From assembly GCA_963930655.1 (NCBI GenBank), contig OZ005600.1, forward strand, positions 5,769,501 through 5,833,500: 64,000 bases of DNA, written 5' to 3'. Within the stretch, counting starts at the first letter, position 1. Each line of letters starts with the position of its first letter. This stretch comes from Myrica gale. Its lineage: Eukaryota > Streptophyta > Magnoliopsida > Fagales > Myricaceae. Of the stretch, positions 1 to 12,424 are shown one piece after another. Both the position numbers and the translations under genes were made by a program. The notes under the pieces are model-generated. The model searched no databases. It was given only the letters and a program-made list of their open reading frames with translations, and had not been told where the DNA came from.

Positions 1-747
1 ATAACTGTACCCCTCATCAATTTGAGTTCTAAATGGGACATCTATTCCTAGTCTCAATTTAAAGAGGCGATTCCCTTTGAAGAAGTTATGCCAATCTTCC
101 AAGCCTTGTAGAACGAAGGAATAGCCCAAATCAGCCAACCATAGGGAAGATCCTAAGGATTATTCCCATGTATGGCTCAAATGAGATGACTTTATTGCCA
201 TATTGTTCTCGATCGAGTTTATGCTCCTTTCCTTTTGTGGCCTGTTTTTCCTTTAATTTTTCCCAAATAGTGAACATTAATAGAAAGTAACTGCTCGTCC
301 TCCAAGCGATCGCTTCCCATGGTTGAGTCTGAATGTTTCCTTTTCTCAGAAGTGGAGAACTACCATTGGGCCATATAGACTGGTGTTCAAGCGTTTAATT
401 AGCAGTAGTAGTACTCCCTAGTCTGAACTTCTTACATGTGCATGGCATTGCTAGGTCTAAACAAGATTTCCTTCAGGAATTGGCAATTTGGACTGATCGG
501 TATTTTGCAAACTATATCTAATTTTCTTAAACTATATCAGTATTTTGCTTGCTTTTGTGACATTAATCAACCTTGAGATGACAATAGTACTTTTGCTTTG
601 CTCAGATATATGCACCCTAGAATTCCCATCTTGAACAAGAAACAAGCACCATGAATTCTCATTAAGATATATGTAAGAACAATCGAAGATTGGGTTAAAA
701 GTACAAAACCTCACTCCTACTATAAACAATAACTTGTTGGTCGGAAC
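1..747. other. Intergenic, no gene recognised
   Basis: No reading frame here has recognisable protein similarity or splice structure. The segment lies downstream of the ANTH gene and probably includes its 3' UTR. I see no clear repeat in it. Confidence 0.5.
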
Positions 748-2076
748 TCATACCTTGGGTACCATGCTATTTGTATCGAGACACGTTGTAAATGGGTTTA
801 GAAAACCACTAGGCTTCCATTGCTCACTCTCTATAAGATTCACTAAATCCCCTAGTTTATGCTGGGCAGAAAGATCACAGACCACCGTACCACTTAAAAG
901 TCTGTCGACTGGAACTTGTAATTGATTGGGATGATCATCTTCATCAAACACCACCCACACCTTGCTTATTTTGGTCTCGAGAGCGCATGAGAAAAGAGTA
1001 GATGAAAAAATAATATCGCTCTCGTTTTGTTTCTTTTTGCCTTCGTTTGCTGCTATTACCACTTGCGGCTTGGTCGATTTTGATGGACAGCCCAAGATAG
1101 GAGGAGGAGCTGGATAAGTAGTCTTGCTCAATACCGAGCCATAGGATATAGCCGGAGGGTTTTGAGGACAGCCCAAGCATTGTTCCAATGCCATAACATG
1201 CTCCGTGGTGATAATTTGAACCAAAGGGTACTCCAGGTGCTTATTTTCAATAACCCTTTTGCAAATCTCATACAGATCATGAAGCTCTTGACTTTGGTGG
1301 GAAGCCCTCTTGAGTATGTTACAGGCTAAAGCCCTCGCGGCCTTTGTTAAATCAAAGAACATATTAACAAGAGACGCGATGCCTTCACATAGCTCCGAGT
1401 ATACTTGAAAGCTCTCTTTCAAGGTGTTGCTCATAGCTGCTTGAGCCAGGTTATCTGAAGGCAAAATATCCAATGGTGAACAATCTAAGACCCTATCTAT
1501 AAGCAGTTGACATTTTGGCAGTTTGCGAAATACCATATCGATGGACTTCTCTTCGTAGCATCGAAACTCCAAGCTTTTTGACATGATGGGTTGCAGTTTG
1601 CCTGCTTGGTTGATGAGCCAGCCCATCCTTTCTTCCAGATATGCTGCATATTTGTGTAGAAAACAAACTGAATGGTCAGAATCATTAGAAAACCGGCGGG
1701 TACTCATTTTGAGATGACCGGAAGCACGTGCACAGCGCAGCTGTTGCTCAAAGCAACGGTTGCCTCCACGTAGGAGGCGATGGATCAGCACAAGGGTCTT
1801 GAGGGCCACCACGCGGTCTCTGGTTTTGCAAAGACGACGGGAAATTCTCTCAGCGAGAAAAGGGATGGATCCGGGAGAGTTAGAGACAAGGAAGAGGATC
1901 TCATGCATGTGCCTGTCGTCGATGGGGCCATTATCATGGCCGGTAGCACGCAGGACTGCAATCTCTATGTTGGAAAAGCCATCGTGATGATTCTGTATCA
2001 TGGCCCTGCCGATTGATGCGTGATCCTTCACTGATCCAAGAGCTAGCCGGAGCTTTCCCTGGATGTCTACCCTCAT
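748..2076 (-). CDS. ANTH-domain clathrin assembly protein (PICALM/AP180-like)
   Basis: An intronless 442 aa protein starting MRVDIQGKLRLALGSVKD. The first 270 residues read as an ANTH domain: the KxxLALGSVKDHASIG start, the region around 'NIEIAVLRATGHDNGPIDDR', and the 'RDRVVALKTLVLIHRLL' helix typical of plant clathrin assembly proteins. ANTH proteins bind PI(4,5)P2 and recruit clathrin and SNARE cargo at the plasma membrane or trans-Golgi network. The C-terminal part is less ordered and carries an NPF tripeptide at residues 427-429, which fits an EH-domain ligand in endocytosis. Many family members exceed 550 aa, so this belongs to the short, single-exon plant clade. The ATG is well placed about 75 bp below a TATA-like box. 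Family assignment is firm; the exact orthologue is not. Confidence 0.9.
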   Translation of the reverse strand: MRVDIQGKLRLALGSVKDHASIGRAMIQNHHDGFSNIEIAVLRATGHDNGPIDDRHMHEILFLVSNSPGSIPFLAERISRRLCKTRDRVVALKTLVLIHRLLRGGNRCFEQQLRCARASGHLKMSTRRFSNDSDHSVCFLHKYAAYLEERMGWLINQAGKLQPIMSKSLEFRCYEEKSIDMVFRKLPKCQLLIDRVLDCSPLDILPSDNLAQAAMSNTLKESFQVYSELCEGIASLVNMFFDLTKAARALACNILKRASHQSQELHDLYEICKRVIENKHLEYPLVQIITTEHVMALEQCLGCPQNPPAISYGSVLSKTTYPAPPPILGCPSKSTKPQVVIAANEGKKKQNESDIIFSSTLFSCALETKISKVWVVFDEDDHPNQLQVPVDRLLSGTVVCDLSAQHKLGDLVNLIESEQWKPSGFLNPFTTCLDTNSMVPKV

Positions 2077-2146
2077 TTTTCTCTCCCTGGGTTAGAAATG
2101 CATAGGAGCAATTGTTGTGTAGAGAGAAGCTGGGCAAAGAGTACAG

Positions 2147-2154
2147 CTATATAA
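2147..2154 (-). promoter_or_regulatory. Candidate TATA box of the ANTH gene
   Basis: Read on the minus strand the site is TTTTATATAGC, lying 71-78 bases upstream of the ATG. This is a normal plant spacing for a TATA box with a short leader. Confidence 0.4.
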
Positions 2155-2248
2155 AAGGCCGGGGTCAGAGACACCACGGAAATTGCCAAGGAATGAGGAA
2201 TCAAATCTTGGATTTTAAAATATGACCGAGTGCCTCAAGAGACAATAT

Positions 2249-2265
2249 GGGGGGGGGGGGGGGGG
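2249..2265 (+). repeat. Poly-G run (17 G)
   Basis: Uninterrupted G homopolymer on the plus strand, 5' of the ANTH gene. Homopolymers this long are error-prone, so the exact length is uncertain. Confidence 0.85.
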
Positions 2266-3598
2266 AGAATGTTCTCACAAAAATTATAAATTTTCCAAGA
2301 GTCTTGAGGCCCTACAACGATCATTATTCTATATTCTGGAAAAGTAATTCACAAGCAAGTCAACGAGGACTGTAGAAATGAAAGATTATGCTGCTAAATG
2401 GTTAACAAAAATCCGAAAAAGAGAGAGACTTGGATATATATATAAACGGGCGAGTGCATGGATTTTGGGTTCGTACCAAAAAGAACTACTATAGACAAAC
2501 ATTTCAATCACTTTCACATCAAAGCTGATTTAAATCTCACAGGATTTAGATACCGATTTCACCAAAATATGTTTGCTTATTAAAAGGGTAATAATTTGAT
2601 ATTATACAAAGAAAACACACGTTATATAAACAAATTAAGATTGCATCGAAAACATTTCAAAGTTCAATCTTTAATTAGAGTGATTGAGATTATTAAGATC
2701 AGATGGGTCTTTAGATCTATGAGATCTTTTAAAATGGTCCATTTGATCAAACAACATCTCATATAGGTGCCCTTTGTCTTCCAAAATTTTATCCTAATAA
2801 AATAATTATTAAATAGTCTCTCTATGATATCATCTTTTTCCACTATAATAAATATATAAAATTTATTCAAATAATATATCTCTTCACTTTTTCACCAAAT
2901 TACATAAACCATATTTATTTATTTTTACCAATTTCCATACTCCAAACTTTTGTCACACAAATACCACGAACATGTGCAATGGTTACTGTTGTACAATGTG
3001 TTTCTGGAAGGACGGGAACTGTACTAAAAATCGATTAAAAGTGTACTGCAAATAATTCCTTCCATACTTCATTGAGAGGGAAAAAAATGGCGGACCCCAT
3101 CAAGCCAAACTCTAGCTAGAACGCATAGAGAAAGAAGACTTTCATATTTTATTAAAGGAAAAAACGAAAAGGGATCACTTTAGCTTAGTGAATAGTGATT
3201 GGCCACACCACTAAAAAGCCTTGGATTCTCTTTTTAATCGATCCTAATTAAAAGTGTTCACCCACATCTCCACTCCATTAAAAAGGGTTACTTGATGGTT
3301 ATGAATATGAAAACCAAACAAGAAGGGAGAGAAAAGAGGGAATAACAAAAGAGTGTCCTGGAAGGCACTCTAAAAAACTTTCTTCGATATGAATAAACAA
3401 ACGAGTAAAAGAGTCAACGAGAGAGGAAAGTTTAATTGTGGTGGGGTGTGAGAGAACCTGATTCCTCAGGAATATGATTCTCCTGCTTGAAGCGCTCCTC
3501 CTATTCGCAACATCACACCATAAACAACGTTTCTGACCTCGGAAAATCTTTGTTTTTGTTTTTCTTTTCTCAACCACGAGTTCTTTCATCCCTCTTGT

Positions 3599-3617
3599 GG
3601 GGGGGGGGGGGGGGGGG
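3599..3617 (+). repeat. Poly-G run (19 G)
   Basis: A second uninterrupted G homopolymer on the same strand, 1.35 kb from the first. Confidence 0.85.
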
Positions 3618-4966
3618 AGGTTGAATTGAACTCCCACTCAACTGGGGTACAAAGTAAATAGGGAAAAAAAGGTGCTTTTGTCATATTCTGTACTATCAAT
3701 TATCCAAAATGTCTCCTGTAAACTCATACTTGGTATTAACAGCAGAATCTCACTACCATGTCCATTCAAGTACAATCATATCAGGAAAGGGGTCTCTCAT
3801 ATGGATTACGGGAATTTTGCTTGAAGACTGAATGATGTAGCTTGAGACGCTGACCCTGATAGAGCACTATCTTTAAAACAAAGCCAGAAAAAAAATCAAT
3901 ACTACAAAGGCTATAATTACCAGCACTATATCATAATTCAGTTATATATGCGGCTCTGCTTGACAGGAATCATCAATCATACCATTAGACCCACTCCCCT
4001 GTATATCATATGGATTGGAAAGCAGTCTCGGATGCTTCTGGTTCGCTGTTATGACTGTTGTAATCGATATTCTCTGGCTCTAGCTAGACAATTCCTTGTC
4101 TAAAACTCCAAGCTGGTGCGCAGCCCATGTTAGTCCTGGATATGGACTGAAGTGCGCAAGTACAAGAGTCAAGGCAGAACAAGTGCGCCATTGCAGCCTT
4201 CTTGCTGGTTGTAAATAAATATCGCGAGTGGTGTAGGCAAACCATGGAACAGCAATTAACCCCAACATGAAAGCATTGAGCCATATAATTCCCCAAGAGA
4301 ATACAAGAACAATAATAAATACTAGCAACAGCTGCAACCGAAGAAGACTGCATAATAACCTTCCTCTGAACTTGACACTGAACTATATCTTGGTGATGTA
4401 CACTTCCAACCTTTTTAGGCTCCAAGTGTCAGCACTAATGGGGAACATCAGACTGGTAAGAATTCCACCACGTGTTCTCCCCATTCCTTAGGTGCTCTGG
4501 CTGCTATACCCAAGTTTTTCCAATTGGAGGTACACAATAAAATGATGCTGCAGCAACTGTTCCCATGTCCCGCATCTCTATACCCCTAGTGCATTAGAAG
4601 GAAGCCCAGATCAACAAGAGAGAATCTAAATATATGCATGTATATTTAGAAAAAGAAGAAAACCTACACAAAGAAGGATGCAGTGGGATTGAAATAAAGA
4701 CAACGAATCAGACAGCTATTCCATTTCCAGACCTAGATGTAAATGAGGCAGCTTTTCCTAAAATTCCAAAATTCAATTATTATTTTTTTCAGGTTTTAAA
4801 CTTGACCGAATAAAAAAGCAGCTTATGGTTCCATGTTTCATACCATGGAAACGGTACTGGTGCTGTAATCAGCAAGACCAGTTTCCATGCGAAATGGTTG
4901 TGTTAGCCTGAAAAGATCAAAAATAAAGAATTGTACCTGACATGGGCGATTAGCACCCAAGAGCTC

Positions 4967-7155
4967 CTACTTGAGAGGCTTCATACCCTGCAAAAGTAAC
5001 AAAATAGCTTTGTTTATTGTATTCCGTAACTTTTTCTGCCTTCACCCTCTTGCATATTGAACAAAAACAGAGGGCTTTTATGAAATTGATTCCATTGTTG
5101 GTTGATACTTATGGTTGTCTACTTCCGTCACCTGTCTACTACTTCTTCATTCTTTCTAATTGAAAAGTCATGTCATCTTCTTCAGGTCGCCAGATTCCAA
5201 AAATAGCCTTAGGAATGCATCATTATCTCTAATACTTTTGTCCCTACTCCCTAGTTTCCATTAAATTTGCACATTTGGTCAGAAAATAGAAGAATATAGT
5301 GTATTCGCGCAAAACTTGGTGAGAAGACGATGAAACAGCACACCATATTCATTCATCACGAGAAGAAAAAAAATAATTTGCTTGATTCAATGTTTATAGA
5401 TGAATACTTCGGGAAACATATAGGATCAGCATTTCAGAACAATTTTCAGAGTCCAGAGAAATGACTGTGGTTGGGGGATCTGCACAAACCACAGCTTCAT
5501 ACCAAGACCCATACACCAAAGTCAAGCCTAAAAACATCCAAGTAAGAATATCACCGGTTAAGACTGCTAAGCTAAGTTAACAAAAAAAAAAATCCTCCAT
5601 TTCGAGGGTGCTTTTTCTTTTTTTGGTGGGTGGATTTGGGCTTGCATGTAAATGACTGCCTAGCCTCTTAATTAGACTAATAAGGGACTCGCATCTTGTG
5701 TCTAAACACCCAACCAGAATATCAAGCTTAAAACTGACTTTCCTACCAAGTCCTATTAATTTTGTTATGGTATTAGTAGGTAATCTTCAGGTATATGACA
5801 TTAACTAGTAAGGTAGAACCATCGCAAAAGGTCCTGTAACAAGCAGAGGGTGATGTACCTTAGAAGCCCGCAGATCATTAACGGCCATCCGAAGAGAATC
5901 ATCTGATAGTATTAGTCGTGACAACGCACCCGTGCTTAACCTGCAATGTTACTTAGAAAGGCCGAGTCAGTGTAAAGGCGGCAATACTCCATATCTTGGC
6001 CTTTAGTAAGTTAGTACTCAAACTAAAGATGAATACTACTACCATTTGAGATAAGTGTGCTAAGATCAAGCAAAGGCGGGGTTCACCGGTTGGAAAAGCG
6101 TGTTTGAAGGATATAGCAGTATATAGCAAGAAAGCGAATTTGAAGAATATGCGGCACAAGATGGCATACCCAAGAAACTTGGCTGCTTCTGATACAGAGC
6201 CCTCAACTGCGAAGATTAGGTCCAAGAGAGCTTGCAATCCCTATGAGCAAAAAGAGTTGATTCTTCCTCCTCCAAACGTGATTTTAGAGAAAAAGGGGGG
6301 GGGGGGGGGAGAAAAGCAGAAAGAAAGCATACCAAAAGGAATTTGGGGTTGTTGTGACCAATCTGGGGACCATAATCGGAAGGTCTAACGGTGGACTTAC
6401 GAGGAAGGATCCGAAGGAGCTCTGGAGGAGGTGAATAAGACTCGAAATTCACACTGTTCCTCACTGAATTGTATTTTAGAAAAAAGGAAATAAGACGCAG
6501 AGTGGACTGTGGCCAAAAGTATGAGAGATACGGAGAGAATGAATGTGGTCTCAGTCGGTCCTAACCTACCTACCGTTAAGGGCCAAGAACATGCGGAGGC
6601 GCGCTAAAGCTGATGCGCGGTTCATGTGCTGCGATCGATCCTCAACAGCCTGCAATGCAAATGCCAACTTCTTCAAATGTTAAGTAATTTATTAGCAATT
6701 TGAACACCAAGTATCCAATTTCAAAAGAAAACCCTAAGACATGGAGTAGGAGGGACCTGGGCAATAAGGCCGGTAGGGAGATGCTCGAGGCGGACGGCAG
6801 ACTCACGCTTGTTGCGGTGTTGACCACCGGGGCCCGACGCCTTGAAGGTGCTCATCTCGCACCGTCTCATCAGCTCCTCGTCCGTCAATTCCAGATACTC
6901 TTTCCCCTTCCAATTCCCAACCGCCTTCTTATCGTCATCAGTATTGTCTCTATTACTAGTCGCGGTTGTAAATGTACGTCCTTGCAGCGACCTCATCCAA
7001 GTAGTTCCTCTTTCCCTCGTTATCCTTAGAGGTGGTATAGGACAGAAAGCTTTGAAAAAGATTGAGCTCGGCGACGACGAAGATGATCGACAACAAAAAT
7101 CATACGAAGTCCTGCACGGACCAAACGAAATCTCACTCCAACATACCATTTCCAT
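4967..7155 (-). CDS. Class I peptide-chain release-factor-like protein (GGQ domain), organellar
   Basis: Six exons on the minus strand join in phase: 7155-6757, 6649-6574, 6463-6333, 6240-6170, 5940-5859 and 4987-4967, giving 259 aa. Residues 106-115 hold the catalytic [10 protein letters not shown] signature of release factors, where the GGQ glutamine hydrolyses peptidyl-tRNA. There is no codon-recognition domain, so this is the small ICT1/YaeJ-like or plant At1g62850-like class, thought to rescue stalled organellar ribosomes. The first 70 residues are rich in Ser, Arg and Phe and look like a plastid or mitochondrial transit peptide. The open frame runs upstream of 7155 without an ATG, so I start at MEMVCW. 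All introns are GT-AG. The last exon encodes only GMKPLK and stop. A poly-G run lies in the intron between exons 3 and 4. Confidence 0.82.
6295..6309 (+). repeat. Poly-G run (15 G) in an intron
   Basis: Third plus-strand G homopolymer in 6.3 kb. It reads as poly-C in the release-factor pre-mRNA, 24 nt after a 5' splice site. Confidence 0.8.
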
Positions 7156-8125
7156 ACCAATTGGCTCCCCATCCGTCTCTTTCCCTTCCTCGCCTTCTTT
7201 CGGATTCGTTTTCTTTCCCAAGTAGTTCTTCTCTCGGATCTGAGTCGGGTTAACTGGCCCGTCACCGAAATTTAGTCAATTAGGCCGGCTGGGTGACGTA
7301 TTTTAGGTCCGAAATAATTTTCTGGCCCTTGTCGAGTTACCCAAGGTAGTGGGAATGAAGTCCAATTCAAGTTTCTTTAGAACTGGTCCCAACGTCCAAA
7401 CACAAAAGGAGCGGCCCAAAGGCTGAGAGGAAGAGCGATGTTAATGGCGCCTGTAAAATGCCGCGTATTATAGCTACGCGCCTACGCGCACCCAATACGG
7501 AAGTAGGACAGTGAAATTCACGTCCTGTAGACCGTTCATATACGGAAAGTGACATTCACGTTGACTAAGTGGATGCGGTCGCTGAAGGCAAAGGACGTCG
7601 TGGCCTCGTGGATGGGGACCAGGCTACTCTACAAGGACCAGGCTACTCTTCAATATCTAGGTATTGCATAGGTGAAAGATAAAGAGAGAGCTGTTTGTCT
7701 CGCTCCAAACAGAATTGGCTTCCGAAGGTTCCTTAACATTGGTCAGCAATCAGCATGCTGCCTTTGACTGATTTGAGAGGTCAGCAGGAAAAGCTGTAAT
7801 ATAGACAAAAATGTCCGGGAAGGGAAAAAAAGAATAAAAGAGAAGAAAAACCGGAATGTATTATCTAGACGTTTGAATAACAGGTGATGCCGATGGAGCG
7901 TGTCAAACTTCCTTTCTTTTTTTTTTCTAAGAAAGAGCGTATCAAACTTCTCTGGAGAAAGAGGAGGAACACGGAACTTGTCTTGGGATCCAAGATTGCC
8001 CTCTTAAACTTATACTACAGATATCTGTGAGTGTCCACGCAATCCTGTGTGAAAAGGGAGAAAGTGAGAGAAACAGAGTGCTTATTGATAAGGAAAACAG
8101 AGAAAAGAAAGATCGAAAATTCGAA
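7156..8125. other. Divergent intergenic region
   Basis: Lies between the 5' ends of the release-factor gene (-) and the first monooxygenase gene (+), so it should contain both promoters. Open frames at 7026-7265 and 8027-8125 are extensions lacking an ATG. No clear TATA box was picked out. Confidence 0.5.
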
Positions 8126-10823
8126 ATGCAAGTAGGTGAAGAGATAGAGATTGTAATAGTGGGCGGTGGCATTTGTGGGCTTGCCACTGCACTTGCTCTT
8201 CACAGGAAGGGTATTAAGAGTGTAGTCTTGGAGAGATCAGAGTCCCTGAGAGCAGCGGGAGCTGGTATTGCTGTTCACACTAATGGGTGGCGTGCCCTTG
8301 ATCAACTGGGTATTGGTTCGAAGCTCAGACAAAATGCCCTCCCTCTTGAGCGGTAAGCCCGAGCTCCCTTAACCCTCTCCTTCTCCGTTCCACTTGCATG
8401 TCCTATCCTGCAGGCATTAGACAACGAAAGCACTGGATTTTCTTATCAAATTGATCATTTATAATTTTATATTTATATGGTGCCAACAACTAGACAGTAT
8501 AAATGCTGCATACGTTCTGTTTGTTTAGTTGTCTCTTTAATCGTCAGAAAAAACACACACGGATTGATATACAAGCCCGAGAACTGTACCTGTTTCATCT
8601 GCTGTTACTATTGGTTACAGGGCACGGACCATATTCCTCGACAGTGGCAAGCAACAAGAATCACCCGTCTCGTAAGTTTATAACTCTTCCTTTTCATTTT
8701 GAAAATCGATTTTTAACAACTCGTGTGTAGTCATTTCAGCAATTGCATGTAACTTTCTGCGGCATAAAAGACCAACTTTAGTTTATTAAGCCATATAATC
8801 ATATAGCTGTTAAACGATTAGATTGAATATTTCTCAATAGGATCTTCGAATCATTATGTTCTTCACAATTCATCATTATGTTATTCACAATTCTTTAATG
8901 CAATAAACGCGTACCTGAATCCATAGTTGTTGTTCTTCGTCGAGAGTATGATCACCCTAACAATGTTCCCCTGAGAGTGCCACTAGATGATCAAAGATAT
9001 TTTTATATTGTTGTAAGTGTTTTCCTCTTCCCCCCTCCCCACTCGCCTTTTGTTTGTTATTCGATGCATTAATCAGCGTGATATGAGTCATGTTTACTTG
9101 GAAAGGGAGAAAAGGCATGGGTCAAAATTCAAATATTTTTGTAAGCAATTACCAGATTTTTCTGATTTTGGCAGTGAAGGAGAAGCTCGCTGTGTTAAAC
9201 GAAGCGACTTAATTGAACTGCTAGCCGCTCAGCTGCCGATTGGCACAATTCGATTTGGATGCCAAATAATCTCAGTAATGTTGGATGCACAGACTTCAAA
9301 ACCAATCCTTGAGATGCATGATGGGAAAATAATTAATGCTAAGGTAGTCTTTAATTTAAAAGATTAGAATTACGTTTAACGCGTATCATTTACTCTTCTT
9401 TTCTTCTTTTAGTAAAGTAAAACAACACCACATATGCTGATTTTCTCACTGTTTTTTAATTCTTTTCTTTAGAACAGTTACACTTTCCACTGTCATTATT
9501 TGGATGCCGTGGCAAACCTACTGTCAAACCTTAAAAATAAGAAATGAATGTTTAATTATACAAGAAAAGAGAGGTTGTACAGTTGTACTTCTTGTTTTAA
9601 CTCATATTGGGCTATATTCTTGCAACAGATTGTGCTTGGATGCGATGGAGCCAGCTCGGTCATTGCAAATTTTCTCAAGCTAAAGGCCCCGAAGCTTTTA
9701 TCTGCATGTGGGGTGAGAGGTTTTACAAATTATCCAAATGGCCACGGATTGGCCCTTGAATACATACGCCAGAAAAAAGGTCAAGTCCTGCTTGGAAGAG
9801 CTCCTGTTGATGACAAGCTGGTTTTTTGGTTCGTAGTTCTGCCAGCTTACCCTAAAGGTGCAATTATATATCCTGTGCTTAGTTAAATTCATTTGCCTGT
9901 TTTTTGGAACAAGCTAATGTAGAACCTCATTAAAACTAGTATTAGCCCACCAAATAGATTAAGATGTGACTGATAAACAGAATGAGCTTTTGGTTTGTGG
10001 TAGTGAAAGTGAAAAGCTTGAAAACACTTGTACCAGCAGCAGATTACCGAATGTTAAATCAACAATGATTCTGAAAGATTTGATTACCAAGTTTCCATTT
10101 TATGTAATCCTCTTCCACAAATTTCTCGTACAAACTCTCATTTCCAACCTTGATGTTCTGTTGGAGGGCAAGAAATCATACTGTTTTACGTATATAGCTC
10201 TAGGAAGTTATGTTGTTACTACATAATGGGCTGTTAATGTGGCAGCAGACTTGTTTCCTAATAGTTACTTCTGGTTACTTGTTTCCGCAGATTCAAACTT
10301 ATCGAAAGATCCAGAGCTTATTAGGCAACTTGCTCTGGAGTCAGTCAAAGGCTTCCCTGCAGAGATGATAGAAATGATTAGTGGCAGTGACCAGAATTCA
10401 CTGTCTCTCACACACATGAGATATCGTGCGCCATGGGATGTCCTATTGGGGAGGTTTCGGAAAGGAAGTGTGACTGTGGCAGGAGATGCGATGCATGTAA
10501 TGGGTCCTTTCCTTGGTCAGGGTGGCTCAGCAGGTGTTGAAGATGCTATTGTGCTTGCTAGATGCCTGGCACCAACGTGGCATGAGGTAAATTTGGAAAA
10601 AAATGGACCGACGATGATGGAGCAAAAGGTTGGAGACGCATTGGACGCTTATTTGGAGGAGAGGAGGATGAGACTAGTGCGGTTGTCTACACAGACTTAT
10701 CTTATGGGTTTATTTCTGATTGGTACTTCGCCATTGATAATGAAGTTGTTTGTCATCTTGACCGTGTTGATTCTCTTCAGAGACCCAGTTGGTCATAGTC
10801 GATATGACTGTGGCCGCCTTTAA
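8126..10823 (+). CDS. FAD-dependent monooxygenase, copy 1 (MO1/CTF2-like)
   Basis: Five exons (8126-8352, 8621-8671, 9175-9343, 9629-9857, 10291-10823) join in phase into 402 aa. Visible group A flavoprotein monooxygenase motifs are the dinucleotide-binding GGGICG at residues 13-18 after a beta strand, the DG motif in GCDGASSV (155-156), and the GD motif in VAGDAMHVMGPFLGQGG (290-291). Together they bind FAD and NAD(P)H. Plant relatives (monooxygenase 1, CTF2A) are zeaxanthin-epoxidase or salicylate-hydroxylase-like enzymes of largely unknown substrate. The C terminus is hydrophobic and ends DCGRL. The ATG is the first in frame after the upstream stop. A paralogue starts 1.9 kb downstream on the same strand. 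Confidence 0.9.
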
Positions 10824-11120
10824 GTCCCATTGCTAATAGAGCTCAACTCCACGGTCCACCTGCATTACTTTATTGCTTGGAGTCATGGGGTGTAAACTGC
10901 ATTGTGGACGCCAACTCCAAAGATGTTAAATATGCTTTTGCCTGTATTGTTTCGGCTGTTTTCTAGTTCAACAGTTCCGTCTGTAATGTCATCCACATCA
11001 ATTGCTCTGTTTTACTCGTGAAGTTTGGTCCTACTCCACTCTTGACAAATCCTGCATTCGGCCCTTTTCTCTAGGACTCGTGAATTACCCTGGCGTTAGT
11101 TTATTTATTTCTTTGGAGGT

Positions 11121-11136
11121 AACTACCCCTTCGTTA
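11121..11136 (+). repeat. Left copy of a 16 bp direct repeat flanking the foldback element
   Basis: AACTACCCCTTCGTTA occurs here and again at 12425-12440, just outside the two A-tracts that border the 1.25 kb foldback element. Confidence 0.8.
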
Positions 11137-11158
11137 CTTAGAGGAAAAAAAAAAAAAA

Positions 11159-12413
11159 GGAATTTGACAACTTAGTCCCTGAGTTTATACCTCTTTAGCA
11201 AATTGGTCATTGGATTTCAAATTTCAAAATTTTAGTCCTTGGATTTTCGTTGTTTTACAAAATGGTCCTTCCGTCAGGAATCCGTTAGTTTCCCTAACGG
11301 AAGGCCACATCAGCTGACAACTCAGCAGCTGATGTGGCAATGAAAATTGACAGTTTAGTCCTTAAGTTTTACGTCGTTTTATGTTTTAGTCCGTAGGTTT
11401 AATTTTTTAAACTTTTAGTCCTTCAGTTTACATTTTTTGACTAAATGATCATTCCATCAAAAATTACTGTTCAAATTTTGAAATACAAATTTTGGCCTTG
11501 AATAATAACATGTCATTTTTAGTTTTAACAATTTTAATAACACATTTAATAGGACTAAAAAAATTTAAAATTCAATTTAAATCTCAAAAATCTACAATTT
11601 TCATTAAAACTCTATCCCTTGAATAGTAAAAAGTTCTAAAAGTTACAATTTTTTTTAAAAGAAAGAGAATATGAGTTACAAATATATTTATTTTATATTA
11701 TTATTATAGTATTTATTTTTGTATATTATTTTCTTTTTTATATAAATACAATTAAAATTCTGAAAAATATTTTTAATTTCTTTTACTTAAGAATATATAA
11801 AACGCATTTATAGTTGTTAAAAATTGAGTATGCAAACACTAGACAAGAAAGAATTTGAAAATACTAAAAAGGAGAAAACACTCATATTCTCTTTCTTTAA
11901 AAATAAATAAATATATTTGTAAATTTTAGAACTTTTTACTATTCAAGAGATAGAGTTTTAATGAAAATTATAGATTTTTGAATATTTAAATTGAATTTTG
12001 AATTTTTTAGTCCTATTAAATGTGTTATTAAAATTGTCAAAACTAAAAATGACATGTTATTATTCAATATTCAAGGCCAAAATTTGTATTTCAAAATTTG
12101 AACAGTAATTTTTGATGAAATGACCATTTAGTCAAAAAATGTAAACTGAAGGACTAAAAGTTTAAAAAATTAAACCTAAGGACTAAAATATAAAACGACG
12201 TAAAACTTAAGGATTAAACTGTCAATTTTCATTGCCACATCAGCTGCTGAGTTGTCAGCTGATGTGGCCTTCCGTTAGGGAAACTAACGGATCCCTGACG
12301 GAAGGACCATTTTGTAAAACAACGAAAACTCAAGGACTAAAATTTTTAAATTTGAAATCCAATGACCCTTTTACCAAAGAGGTATAAACTCAGGGACTAA
12401 GTTACCAAATTCC
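11159..12413. mobile_element. 1.25 kb foldback element (MULE-type MITE)
   Basis: The first roughly 520 bases are an imperfect inverted copy of the last roughly 530, leaving a spacer of about 200 bases. Ends read GGAATTTG and its complement. Arms carry repeats of the 'TTTAGTCCTT' kind and an inner pair of GCAGCTGATGTGGC/GCCACATCAGCTGC blocks. No transposase is encoded. A-runs of 14 and 12 bases sit at the two ends and could be an A-only 9 bp target duplication. Same terminal family as the 320 bp element at 24491-24810. A read-through transcript would fold into a long hairpin. Confidence 0.85.
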
Positions 12414-12424
12414 CAAAAAAAAAA

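Larger units (their letters stand above)
2155..4966. other. Intergenic, AT-rich, with two poly-G runs
   Basis: Holds two long G homopolymers (listed separately) and an AT-rich MITE-like stretch near 2570-2940. Short frames around 4080-4425 on the minus strand include a hydrophobic run but lack an ATG and are interrupted. They may lie in the 3' UTR of the release-factor gene. No supported gene. Confidence 0.5.

Noticed and set aside
4080-4425. Minus-strand frames encoding hydrophobic stretches (LLLVFIIVLVFSWG)
   Set aside because: The frames open without an ATG, a stop lies just upstream, and I recognise no family. More likely 3' UTR of the release-factor gene.
7156-7265. Longer N termini of the release-factor-like protein
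   Set aside because: They begin with TTG or GTG. The first in-frame ATG is at 7155.
8027-8125. N-terminal extension of monooxygenase copy 1
   Set aside because: The extension begins with GTG, and the protein aligns with its paralogue only from MQVGEE, so I start at 8126.
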